53,859 bases of DNA from assembly GCA_025060135.1 (NCBI GenBank), contig JANXCY010000014.1, forward strand, positions 1 through 53,859, given 5' to 3'. This document shows positions 26,306 through 33,689 of this stretch, piece after piece. This stretch comes from Anaerolineae bacterium (GTDB taxonomy: Bacteria > Chloroflexota > Anaerolineae > B4-G1 > DUEL01). Within the stretch, counting starts at the first letter, position 1. Each line of letters begins with the position of its first letter. A program made the translations under genes and the position numbers. The notes below the pieces were generated by a model. It saw only the letters and a program-made list of their open reading frames with translations. It made no database searches and had not been told where the DNA came from.

Positions 26306-26410
26306 GGTTAACCTGTTAACCCTGTTAACCCTGTTAATCCTGTCCATCCTGTCCATCCTGTCCATCCTGTCCATCCTGTCCATTGTCTATCCTGTCCATC
26401 CTGTCCGTTC
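26306..26410. repeat. Two adjoining 9-base tandem repeat arrays
   Basis: A CCTGTTAAC-type unit repeats about three to four times (26306-26336) and passes directly into a CCTGTCCAT unit repeated about six times with one interruption (26337-26410). The two units share CCTGT and differ in the last four bases. The array ends 30 bases before mogA. Both strands are open without being gene-like; the translated peptides are simple repeats. Confidence 0.9.
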
Positions 26411-26440
26411 TATTACAGAGCATGATTCGCGGGAGGCCTT

Positions 26441-26926
26441 GTGTTTCGTGCCGCAGTGGTAACCATCAGCGATAAGGGTTATGCCGGAGAGCGGGAGGAC
26501 ACGAGCGGGCCGCTGCTGGCGGACCTGTTGCGAGCGGCGGGCGCCGAGGTGGTGGCTCAGACGATGGTCCCGGATGAGCCGGAGCAGATTCAGCGGGTAC
26601 TGGTCCACCTGGCTGACCACCTGCAGGTGGATGTGGTCCTGACGACCGGAGGGACCGGCTTCACCCCGCGCGACTGCACCCCCGAGGCAACGCGCGCCGT
26701 CATAGAGCGCGAGGCGCCGGGGCTGGCGGAGGTACTCCGGTGGGAAGGATACCGTCGTACCCCTCAGGCGGTCCTCTCCCGGGGGGTCGCGGGCTTGCGT
26801 GGCCGGACCCTCATCATCAACCTGCCGGGGAGCCCCCGGGCGATACGGGAGGGGATGGAGGTGCTGGCTCCCATTCTCCCCCACGCCGTCCAGATGGCCC
26901 GGGGGGAAGATACGGAGCACCCTTGA
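26441..26926 (+). CDS. mogA: Molybdopterin adenylyltransferase family protein (MogA/MoaB)
   Basis: MogA/MoaB-type proteins adenylylate molybdopterin before metal insertion in molybdenum cofactor synthesis. The 161-aa product has the family signature TTGGTGFTPRDCTPEATRAV, with the GGTG pterin-binding loop, and LIINLPGSPRAIREGME near the end. The start is GTG at 26441 with a GGGAGG site seven bases upstream; the frame gives the expected AAVVTISDKG N-terminus. Next to moeA, it forms a two-gene Mo-cofactor unit. MogA and MoaB cannot be told apart safely from sequence alone. The short gap to moeA holds a repeat of the ACACCAAG/CTTCGTGTCTT type. Confidence 0.9.
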   Translation: MFRAAVVTISDKGYAGEREDTSGPLLADLLRAAGAEVVAQTMVPDEPEQIQRVLVHLADHLQVDVVLTTGGTGFTPRDCTPEATRAVIEREAPGLAEVLRWEGYRRTPQAVLSRGVAGLRGRTLIINLPGSPRAIREGMEVLAPILPHAVQMARGEDTEHP

Positions 26927-26929
26927 TTT

Positions 26930-26974
26930 CACCAAAAAGACACCAAGAATAAACTTCGTGTCTTCGTGTCTTGA
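26930..26974. repeat. CACCAAGA / CTTCGTGTCTT repeat before moeA
   Basis: ACACCAAGAA is followed by CTTCGTGTCTTCGTGTCTTG, a direct repeat of CTTCGTGT whose complement reads like the first part, so a weak hairpin is possible. It lies in the mogA-moeA gap and may reach the first possible moeA start codons. Confidence 0.65.
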
Positions 26975-26997
26975 TGGTTACGGCTTTCAAGAAAACA

Positions 26998-28215
26998 ATG
27001 CAGGGCGAACGAAGGCCGGTGCTGAGTGTGGAGGAAGCGCTGGAGCAGATTCTGGCGACGGTGCGGGTGCTGGAACCTGAGCGGGTGCCTATTCTGGAAG
27101 CATTGGGGCGGGTGCTGGCGGAGGAGGTGGTGGCGGACCGGAGTATCCCGCCGCTGGCCAATGCAGCGATGGACGGCTATGCTGTCCGCACCGGCGATGT
27201 GGCTCAGATCCCTACGCGCCTGCGAGTGATTGCGGAGGCCCCGGCGGGCCGTCTCTGCCCGGCGGAGGTGGTGTCAGGGACAGCGGTCCGCATCATGACC
27301 GGCGCGCCGATCCCCGCCGGTGCCGACGCCGTTGTCCCCTTTGAGCACACCCGGGCAGACGGCGAATGGGTGGAGGTCCTCCGGGAGACTCGGCCCGGGG
27401 CCAACATCCGGGAAGCCGGGGAAGACGTGCGCGCGGGTCAGGTCGTTCTCTCCCCGGGCCAGGTGCTGCGGCCTCAGGAGATCGGCATGCTGGCTGCCCT
27501 GGGCCGGACTGAGGTCGCCGTGGTCCGGCGGCCCCGGGTGGCAATTCTGGCCACCGGCGACGAAGTCGTCCCGCCCTGGGAGACTCCCGGCCCGGGCCAG
27601 ATTCGGGACGCCAATTCCTACACCGTTGCCGCGCAAGTGCGTCAGTATGGTGGTATCCCCCTCCTCCTGGGTATCGTCCGCGACGAGGAGACCCTCATCC
27701 GAGAGGGGGTCCGCCGCGCGCTGGCGGAGCGGGCCGACCTCATCATCACTTCCGGCGGCGTCTCTATCGGGGATTTTGACCGGGTCAAGCAAGTGCTGGC
27801 AGCGGAGGGGGAGATGCGCTTCTGGTCGCTGAACATGAAGCCGGGGCGGCCGCTGGCCTTCGGCGTCGTCGGCGGAGTACCCCTGGTTGGCCTGCCCGGA
27901 AACCCTGTCTCGGCGATGATTGCCACCGAACTCTTCGTCCGCCCGGCGCTCCGGAAAATGCAAGGCTTTACCGAATGGCCCTGGCCAGAACTGCGCGCCC
28001 GCCTGACCGACCCCATTGTCCGCAAGGATGGCCGTCGCCACTACCTGCGGGTGCGGCTGCAGGAAACGCCCGAAGGCTGGGAGGCGACCCTTACCGGCGA
28101 CCAGGGCTCCGGCATCCTCTCCTCCCTGGTCCAGGCCGACGGTCTGGCCGTCATCCCAGAGGATGTGGACAGCCTGCCCGCCGGAGCCGAAGTCCGGGTG
28201 CTGCTGCTGCGATAG
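26998..28215 (+). CDS. moeA: Molybdopterin molybdenumtransferase
   Basis: MoeA inserts molybdate into adenylylated molybdopterin. Recognisable parts of the 405-aa protein are LSVEEALEQIL at the N-terminus, NAAMDGYAVRTGDV, RIMTGAPIPAGADAVVPFE, ILATGDEVVPPWETPGPGQIRDANSY, TSGGVSIGDFDRVKQVL, NMKPGRPLAFGVVGGVPLVGLPGNPVSAM and a C-terminal beta domain ending near 400. The ATG at 26998 is chosen because earlier starts (TTG 26971, ATG 26974) fall at the edge of a short repeat; none has a strong Shine-Dalgarno. It follows mogA by about 70 bases. No molybdoenzyme gene is in the window. Confidence 0.93.
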   Translation: MQGERRPVLSVEEALEQILATVRVLEPERVPILEALGRVLAEEVVADRSIPPLANAAMDGYAVRTGDVAQIPTRLRVIAEAPAGRLCPAEVVSGTAVRIMTGAPIPAGADAVVPFEHTRADGEWVEVLRETRPGANIREAGEDVRAGQVVLSPGQVLRPQEIGMLAALGRTEVAVVRRPRVAILATGDEVVPPWETPGPGQIRDANSYTVAAQVRQYGGIPLLLGIVRDEETLIREGVRRALAERADLIITSGGVSIGDFDRVKQVLAAEGEMRFWSLNMKPGRPLAFGVVGGVPLVGLPGNPVSAMIATELFVRPALRKMQGFTEWPWPELRARLTDPIVRKDGRRHYLRVRLQETPEGWEATLTGDQGSGILSSLVQADGLAVIPEDVDSLPAGAEVRVLLLR

Positions 28216-28243
28216 CACGGAATACGAAATACAGAGCATCATT

Positions 28244-28581
28244 ATGGAAGACGCCGCGACCTACATTCTCGCCTGCGCGTTCGTCTTCGCGGCCTTCTAC
28301 ATGTTGGGGATCCGGTTGATGGCCTGGGAGTGGTCCTGCTCTCCGTGGCCCTCCTGGTCGGGTCGGCCTGGCGGGAGACCGTGAACCCGCGGATGCGCCG
28401 GGGGGAATGGGTCCGGGCTGGCCAGGCGGGGGCGGGATTTCTGGTCATCCTGGCAGGGCTGGGCGCTGTCCTCTATGGTGGCTTTCGCTTCGTCCAGGCG
28501 ACGCTCCAGGCCCTGGGTGATGAGGCCCTCCAGTGGAATCTGGTGGTGAGGAGTGCTTTACCTGGCCTTCCCTGCGCGTGA
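28244..28581 (+). pseudogene. Frameshifted small membrane protein
   Basis: Two overlapping frames read as one small membrane protein with a break near 28318-28340. The first frame gives MEDAATYILACAFVFAAFYM, a hydrophobic helix. Another frame resumes with DGLGVVLLSVALLVGSAW and continues through RETVNPRMRRGEWVRAGQ to a further helix GFLVILAGLGAVLYGGF and a stop at 28581. A single-base change in the TTGGGGATCC area would join them into ~110 aa with about three helices. It could be real decay or a sequencing error in a G-run. The family is not recognised. It is flanked by an ACGGAATACG repeat (28217) and by other gene remnants. Confidence 0.55.
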
Positions 28582-28863
28582 TTCGCCACGAGGATTCGGT
28601 GTGGGACATCGCTTTCAGCCCCGACAGCCGTTACCTGGTCGCTGAAAGTGCGCCCCCTGGCCGAGGCCGTCATCTGCAAACTGCGGGCCCTGGCCGACCC
28701 GCCCGACGAAGTGGAGGTGGAGTTCGGCCTGAAACTGAACGCCGAGGCCGGCGCCGTCCTGGCCGCCGCCGGCACCGAGGCCCACTACAAAGTCACCCTC
28801 ACCTGGAAACGGACTACGGAACCCGCAATACGCAATACGCCACACGTGAACAGTGAAGCGTGA
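28560..28863 (+). pseudogene. WD40 / Trypco1 gene remnants
   Basis: Two fragments are fused out of frame. From about 28566, one frame encodes IRHEDSVWDIAFSPDSRYLV, a typical WD40 blade. The next frame (from about 28642) encodes LKVRPLAEAVICKLRALA, then DEVEVEFGLKLNAEAGAVLA and an AHYKVTLTW end. That is the C-terminal two thirds of a trypsin-co-occurring domain 1 (Trypco1), as I recall it. Trypco domains and WD40 repeats are known together in NTP-dependent conflict (defence) systems. The N-terminal part of Trypco1 and the rest of the WD40 propeller are missing, so this is a relic. The 3' end runs into AATACGC-type repeats. Confidence 0.6.
28813..28841. repeat. AATACGC-type tandem repeat
   Basis: ACTACGGAACCCGCAATACG is followed by CAATACGCC. 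It is a member of the ACGGAATACG family that also lies at 28217-28233 and 29674-29728. Together these three copies flank the methyltransferase and the decayed genes. Confidence 0.75.
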
Positions 28864-28864
28864 A

Positions 28865-29737
28865 ATGAAGTTCGCTCCCCACTCCGATATTGACCTCACC
28901 CGCTGGCGGGAATACGACCACATCTGGACCGACTCCCTCTGGCTCATTGAGGCGCGCGACCGTACCGGTGGCCACCAACTGGATTACTACGGCAACTTCG
29001 TCCCCCAGATCGCCACCCAGACCTACCTGCGTTACACGCGGGAAGACGAGGTGGTTCTGGACCTCTTCCTGGGCTCCGGGACAAGCGCCATAGAGGCTGT
29101 ACGGCTGAACCGTCGCTTCGTCGGCGTGGAACTGAACCCGGAACTGGTAGAGCATGTCCGGAGGAAAATCCCGCCGGACCTGCTGGATCGGCGCGTCCAC
29201 ATCCTGCAGGGCGATAGCACCCAGGCGGAGACCGCCCGGCGAGTGCGGGAGATTTTGGAGACAATGGGCACAGACTGTGCCCACCTGCTCATCCTCCATC
29301 CCCCCTATCACGACATCATCCGTTTCTCCAACCATACTGCCGACCTCTCCAACGCGCCGGACCTGGAGACCTTTCTGAACCAGTTTGAGACCGTTGCCCG
29401 GCACGGATTGGGCCTGCTGGCGCCGGGCCGCTTTGCCGTCCTGGTCATCGGCGATAAATATGAGCGGGGGGAACTGATCCCCCTGGGCTTCTACTGCCTG
29501 GAGCGCTGCCGGAAGGTGGGCTTCCGGCCCAAAGCCATCGTCGTCAAGAACATCACCGGCAACGAACGGGGCAAGGGCAAAGCGACCAACCTCTGGCGTT
29601 ACCGCGCCCTGGCCGGCGGCTACTACATCTTCAAACACGAGTACGTGATGATTCTCTTCAAACCAGCCAACAGAGTACGGAATACGGAACTACGGAATAC
29701 GGAACACGGAACACGGAACACGGAATATGGCCCTTGA
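28865..29737 (+). CDS. Putative DNA methyltransferase (N4/N6 type)
   Basis: An amino-methyltransferase-like protein of 290 aa. Motif I (FxGxG) is LDLFLGSGTS at 65-74, followed by GVELNP, where the acidic residue binds AdoMet. The catalytic motif is LILHPPYHDI at ~142-151; His replaces the usual Asp, Asn or Ser of (D/N/S)PPY. Motif I precedes the PPY motif. It is expected to methylate adenine N6 or cytosine N4 in DNA. No restriction enzyme is beside it, so it is an orphan or regulatory methylase, or a remnant. The ATG at 28865 is chosen over GTG 28853. The last ~21 residues (VRNTELRNTEHGTRNTEYG) come entirely from a tandem repeat. Its stop overlaps the next start. Confidence 0.8.
   Translation: MKFAPHSDIDLTRWREYDHIWTDSLWLIEARDRTGGHQLDYYGNFVPQIATQTYLRYTREDEVVLDLFLGSGTSAIEAVRLNRRFVGVELNPELVEHVRRKIPPDLLDRRVHILQGDSTQAETARRVREILETMGTDCAHLLILHPPYHDIIRFSNHTADLSNAPDLETFLNQFETVARHGLGLLAPGRFAVLVIGDKYERGELIPLGFYCLERCRKVGFRPKAIVVKNITGNERGKGKATNLWRYRALAGGYYIFKHEYVMILFKPANRVRNTELRNTEHGTRNTEYGP
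29674..29728. repeat. ACGGAATACGGAACACGG tandem repeat, coding
   Basis: About six ~9-10-base units of ACGGAATACGGAACACGG type run through the 3' end of the methyltransferase gene and end at the ATG of the next gene. They encode a repetitive RNTE-containing tail. The same unit is seen at 28217 and 28813. Confidence 0.85.
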
Positions 29738-30509
29738 TTTCCTCTCCCGCCTTCCCCTCCCTGACTACCGGGCCGCGTTGACCATTGGAGTGCTGGTGGG
29801 TATTGTCCTTTCCCTCTGGGTCGGACGGCGGAACGGTCTGCCTATATCTGCAGTGCTGGACGGTGCGCTGGCAGCGGCTGTCGGCGGCCTGCTGATAGGC
29901 CGTCTGGGTTACGTCGCAGTACATCTGGCCTACTTCCGGGAGCACCCGATGGCGGCGCTGGCCTTCGGACAGGGTGGCCTCTCCGCCCCAGGGGTGGTGG
30001 TCGGCGGAGTGGCCGGAGCGGTGATCCTGGCCAGCATCCGGCGGCAGGCCTCCAGGCCCCTTCTGGATGCCCTGGCCCCAGGTGCGGCGGTCGTCCTGCT
30101 CGCGGCCTACCTGGGCTGCCTGCGGGCGGGCTGTGCCTGTGGCCGGGAGACCTGGCCTGAAGACGGCCTGCTCTGGACCCTCAGCGCGGACCTTCCTGAC
30201 CTCTACGGCCTGCGGGCCCCGCGTGTCGCTGTACCGGTGCTGGGGATGGGGTGGGGGGCCATCATGCTGGCTCTGACCCTCTGGGCCACGCAGCGGAGAC
30301 GGAGAGCCGGTGGAGGTTCAGCCCCAGGGGGCGCCCCGATATGGCTGGCTCTCTATGGCCTGGGGGAGTTCGCCCTGGGCTTCCTGCGGGGAGACGCGCC
30401 CGCTTGGGTCGGCGGCCTGTCCGCCCTTCAGTGGGCAGGCCTGGGATTTCTGGGGGCTGGAATCATACTGGGATTGGGAAGGAAACGGATTTTTCGCGCC
30501 GATTCGTGA
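29727..30509 (+). CDS. Lgt-like (prolipoprotein diacylglyceryl transferase family) membrane protein
   Basis: A 260-aa protein with around seven hydrophobic helices. Its order of motifs follows Lgt: LLIGRLGYVAVHLAYFREHP, then GGLSAPGVVVGGVAGA, then YLGCLRAGCACGRETWPEDG. In true Lgt these correspond to the GxRxGYVL, GG(L/M)SxHGG and GCxxNGCCYGRPT regions, and the enzyme adds diacylglycerol to the lipobox Cys of lipoproteins. The His expected after GGLS is missing here (APG), so it may be a divergent paralogue. The ATG at 29727 overlaps the methyltransferase end by 11 bases and lies in the repeat, with no clear Shine-Dalgarno. Confidence 0.7.
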   Translation: MALDFLSRLPLPDYRAALTIGVLVGIVLSLWVGRRNGLPISAVLDGALAAAVGGLLIGRLGYVAVHLAYFREHPMAALAFGQGGLSAPGVVVGGVAGAVILASIRRQASRPLLDALAPGAAVVLLAAYLGCLRAGCACGRETWPEDGLLWTLSADLPDLYGLRAPRVAVPVLGMGWGAIMLALTLWATQRRRRAGGGSAPGGAPIWLALYGLGEFALGFLRGDAPAWVGGLSALQWAGLGFLGAGIILGLGRKRIFRADS

Positions 30510-30527
30510 AATTCGCGGCCAGCGCAC

Positions 30528-30555
30528 TTGACGCTGACCGGTTTTGTGGTATAAC
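30528..30555 (+). promoter_or_regulatory. Promoter for secreted PPC protein
   Basis: TTGACG (30528-30533), a 16-base spacer and TATAAC (30550-30555) lie about 50 bases before the start at 30606. It is one of the better promoter matches in the window. Confidence 0.7.
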
Positions 30556-30605
30556 AAAGAAGGGCTCAGATGGTGAAGAGAATCCATCGGGCCGAAGGGA
30601 GAACA

Positions 30606-32105
30606 ATGACGAGAGTTCGTTTCCTTCACTTGGGGGGGATCGTCACGGCGATGGCGGGGGTTCTATTGCTCATGACCCTTCAGGCCAATTGCCCGACTGA
30701 TGCCGTGGCCGCTCAACCAGCCTGGGTAGACCCTTTCCGTTTCCGGCCCGCTGTCTCCGCTAATCTCATTACCTGTACCCTTGCTGTCACCACCACAGAT
30801 GCCATCCCCTACAACCAATCCTTCAGCACAGCGGCCATTCTGGCCGACTACACTGGCCTGGCTCTGGTGCAGGGCGTCCCGGGTGAGGCGAAGAACCCGA
30901 GTGAGGACTACTTCCGTCTGGATAATGCCGTCCCCGGCTGGACCTATGAGGTGAGCGCGGTGCCGGACGGGGTAGGAAACTACAATCTGGGCCTCATTGT
31001 CTACGATGCGGCCCAGACTCCCATCCTGACGGACACCAACACCCTGGATGGCAACTCGGCCCGAGTCCGCCTGGTGGCCGGAGGCACCGGGCCGTATTAT
31101 TTCAAAGTCCTGCAGATCAGCAATTACTGTTCCGGCGGGACCTATCACCTGGAGGCCAGCGCGTCGGCGCCGACGGCTACACCCACCCCAACGCCCACTC
31201 CGACCGGGACGGCGACCTCACCGCCACCGACCGGGATCCCCGGTGCGGACCGCTTTGAACCCAACTACGACTTTGACCGCGCTGCCACCATTGCCACGGG
31301 CGTTACTTACGATAACCTGAACTTCATCCCCTGGGGTGGGGCGACCGAGGATAACGACTTCTACAAACTCTGGGTGAAGCCTGGTCTCCTCTACACCTGC
31401 GAGACGCTGAATCTGGCCCCCGGTCTGGATACCAACATCATCTACTATGATCGGAACCGCAACGGCCTGGGCGGTAACGACGATGTGACGCCTGGAGATT
31501 ACCGCAGTCGGATTACCTATCTCTCCCCCTACGAGGGCTGGCTCTACATTCTGGTTGGGCATGGTGGTCGGTTTCCGTACGCCGAAGTCCAGAACAGCAC
31601 CTATAGCCTCCGTTGCACCGTGGAGGTCCCCGGGTTGCCGACCCCGGCCCCCACTGCGACCCCTCGGCCCCCCACGGCCACACCGGTGAACAAGGACTGG
31701 ACACCCACGCCCGAGCCCTTCATCTCCCCGCCCCCCACGCCCACCTCATCGCAGGGCGTCGAACTCTCTGTGCGGCTGATTGCCACCCCTCCGCCGCCGT
31801 CCCCGGAGGCCACCCCTGCTCCTCGCTTTGTCCCTCTGGACATTCTGGTCTACTACGACGCCAATAATGACCGGAGTCCCGGGGCCGGGGAGGGAGTGGC
31901 CGGATTGCGCATTCTGGCCTACGACACCCTCACGGGCGAGCAGGTCGCCGAAGGCACAACGGATGAACAGGGACACCTTCGCTTCACCGCCGCTGTTCGG
32001 GGTGCAGTTCGGATATTCGTTCCCTACCTGGGCATCGGCCGGGTGATAGGCGGAGAAGGGGCCAGCGTCTATATCCGTATCGCAGCCCCGACGGGGAGTC
32101 CATAA
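30606..32105 (+). CDS. Secreted protein with PPC-like domains and Thr/Pro linkers
   Basis: This 499-aa exported protein begins with a signal peptide (RVRFLHLGGIVTAMAGVLLL). Two PPC-like (bacterial pre-peptidase C-terminal) beta domains are visible. The first runs from ~60 to 180 (YNQSFSTAAILADYTGLALV, EDYFRLDNAVPGWTYEV). The second (~215-335) has DRFEPNYDFDRAATIA and DNDFYKLWVKPGLLYTC. They are joined by a TP-rich linker (~185-210). A second Pro-rich linker (~340-415) leads to an SdrD_B-like/carboxypeptidase-regulatory beta domain (DILVYYDANNDRSPGAGE). No catalytic domain is seen, so it is probably a surface adhesin or scaffold. The ATG at 30606 has a GGGAGA site. Its stop overlaps the next start (TAATG). 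Confidence 0.8.
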   Translation: MTRVRFLHLGGIVTAMAGVLLLMTLQANCPTDAVAAQPAWVDPFRFRPAVSANLITCTLAVTTTDAIPYNQSFSTAAILADYTGLALVQGVPGEAKNPSEDYFRLDNAVPGWTYEVSAVPDGVGNYNLGLIVYDAAQTPILTDTNTLDGNSARVRLVAGGTGPYYFKVLQISNYCSGGTYHLEASASAPTATPTPTPTPTGTATSPPPTGIPGADRFEPNYDFDRAATIATGVTYDNLNFIPWGGATEDNDFYKLWVKPGLLYTCETLNLAPGLDTNIIYYDRNRNGLGGNDDVTPGDYRSRITYLSPYEGWLYILVGHGGRFPYAEVQNSTYSLRCTVEVPGLPTPAPTATPRPPTATPVNKDWTPTPEPFISPPPTPTSSQGVELSVRLIATPPPPSPEATPAPRFVPLDILVYYDANNDRSPGAGEGVAGLRILAYDTLTGEQVAEGTTDEQGHLRFTAAVRGAVRIFVPYLGIGRVIGGEGASVYIRIAAPTGSP

Positions 32106-33511
32106 TGGACGAGCCGTTCGTGCCCCCTGTTTCTCCCTCCTCTCCGGCCCAGGAGCCGGAGGCTTCTATGGCCCCTTCTTCGCGCCCTCCAGTCTTTCGC
32201 GTTCCTCCCCCGGTCTTCTGGCTGGGAGGAGTCGGGGTGGCTCTGTTGATCATCACCCTGATCGCCCTGCTGGCTCTGCGCCCGGTCCTTTTTCCCCGCC
32301 GCCCGGCGGGGATTCCCCTCGCGGTTACGAAAATCATCCCGGGTATCAGCCCCTTGCCCGTCCCCGCACCACCGGTAGTGGAAATCGGCAATATGGAGGT
32401 CTCCCTTCCGATCCCCACCTCCCTGGAAGTAGGGGGCCGGACCTTTCCCGTGCAGGCTGCGACGGTGGAAGGGGCTGCCTGGAACGCTCCAGCCTCCGAT
32501 CCGGAGTCTGCCCTCTGGGCCTATGGTACCGTTATCCACTACGTGCTGGGTCTGGCGCCAACGGAAGAGAACCATGCCCTGGTGAATGGACTGATGGAGG
32601 GTGATACCATTGTCCTCCATCTCTCCAGTGGGGCTCGCCTGACTTTCCAGATAATCCAGCGGAAAACCGTGGCTCCGGATGACCCCTCTCTCCTCGCCCA
32701 GACCCGCCCTGGATTCACCCTGGTGGTCCTGGAGGAGGGAGAGCGTCCGGCGGTGGTGGCCGATTTTCGGGAACTGGTAGAGCCAACGCCTCCGACAGGT
32801 GGCCTCGCGGCCGGACCGGGGCAACCCGTGCAGGTTGGCGCGGCCCGGGTAACCGTCGCCGAAACGAACACGGAGCGGGGCCTCTCCGACCTGCCGGTGG
32901 GGACGGTGGCCTACTTTGTGGAGGTACGAGTGGAGAACGGCGGAACGGTACCGCTACGCCCCCGTGATTTTGTGGCAGAATTGTTAGACGCTGACGGCAA
33001 CCGGTATCTTCCTTCTCCATCCCTGGCGGGTCAGGGAAAGTACGGCCCGTTGCTGGAAGAGATACCGGCCGGAGGACAGGCAGAAGGAACCTTCGCCTAT
33101 GTCATTCCAGAAGCGATCGCTGGCCCTATGCTGACCTGGGTGTTTGGCCCTCAGTCAGCGTCGGAACTGCGGGCCCGTTTCTCTCTCCCCTATACCCCTC
33201 CCCCACCGGCGACGGCAGAAGCGGAGGTGGAAGTTACCCAGGCGTTTTTGGGAGAAGGAGGGGAAATCCTCCATGTCCTTGCCCGGCTGCGCAATCGCGG
33301 TGCGGCAATGTTGAAGGTAACGGCCCAAGACATCTCGCTGAGCTCGCGTGCTGGCCCGACCGAACTGCAGATAGCCGCGCCGCCACTCCCCTGGGAAATT
33401 GAAGCCGGCCAGGAGCAGGAGGTGGAACTGCAATTTGCCCGGCCCCGGTCTACCACCTGTGTGGTAACTATCCTGGGCTATACCTTTGAGATTTCTGGAC
33501 TACCGGAGTAG
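32105..33511 (+). CDS. Membrane-anchored sortase-fold protein lacking Cys, plus DUF4352-like domain
   Basis: The 468-aa protein has a Pro-rich N-terminus, one transmembrane helix (~38-62) and a region (~95-235) that follows the sortase layout. The parts are ALWAYGTVIHYVLGL in place of the GH(N/R) turn, LVNGLMEGDTIVLHLSSG (xLxxGDxIxL), FQIIQRKTVAPDD, and GFTLVVLEEGERPAVVADF where TLVTC and the later Arg would be. The Cys is absent (Val). A DUF4352/telokin-like beta domain follows (~248-355) with VAETNTERGLSDLPVG and YFVEVRVENGGTVPL, then a last beta domain (~370-468). It may hold or present substrates rather than catalyse. It is coupled to the PPC-type secreted gene upstream through TAATG. Confidence 0.65.
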   Translation: MDEPFVPPVSPSSPAQEPEASMAPSSRPPVFRVPPPVFWLGGVGVALLIITLIALLALRPVLFPRRPAGIPLAVTKIIPGISPLPVPAPPVVEIGNMEVSLPIPTSLEVGGRTFPVQAATVEGAAWNAPASDPESALWAYGTVIHYVLGLAPTEENHALVNGLMEGDTIVLHLSSGARLTFQIIQRKTVAPDDPSLLAQTRPGFTLVVLEEGERPAVVADFRELVEPTPPTGGLAAGPGQPVQVGAARVTVAETNTERGLSDLPVGTVAYFVEVRVENGGTVPLRPRDFVAELLDADGNRYLPSPSLAGQGKYGPLLEEIPAGGQAEGTFAYVIPEAIAGPMLTWVFGPQSASELRARFSLPYTPPPPATAEAEVEVTQAFLGEGGEILHVLARLRNRGAAMLKVTAQDISLSSRAGPTELQIAAPPLPWEIEAGQEQEVELQFARPRSTTCVVTILGYTFEISGLPE

Positions 33512-33553
33512 CCTGTAGCCTTTAGCGCATGGCCGAAAAAAACCGAAGGTCGT

Positions 33554-33574
33554 GTAGCGCAGGCTGTGAGCCTG
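33554..33574. repeat. GTAGCGCA-type hairpin repeat
   Basis: GTAGCGC is followed by AGGCT-GTG-AGCCT, the same family as the copies at 1531 and 37631. The 33512-33689 gap otherwise shows only a weak TACAAT at 33610 and the leader of the permease gene. Confidence 0.8.
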
Positions 33575-33689
33575 GACTGGGTGGCCCGAAACAGCCTTCC
33601 GACGAATGTTACAATGTACTACAGCGCTGCAAGTCTTTAGGGGACCTGAGTTTTCCGATAGCTCTAAGCGCGGGAGGGCCTAAAATTTC

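Noticed and set aside
26306-26410. CRISPR array
   Set aside because: Units are 9 bases with no spacers and no cas genes are nearby; it is a simple tandem repeat.
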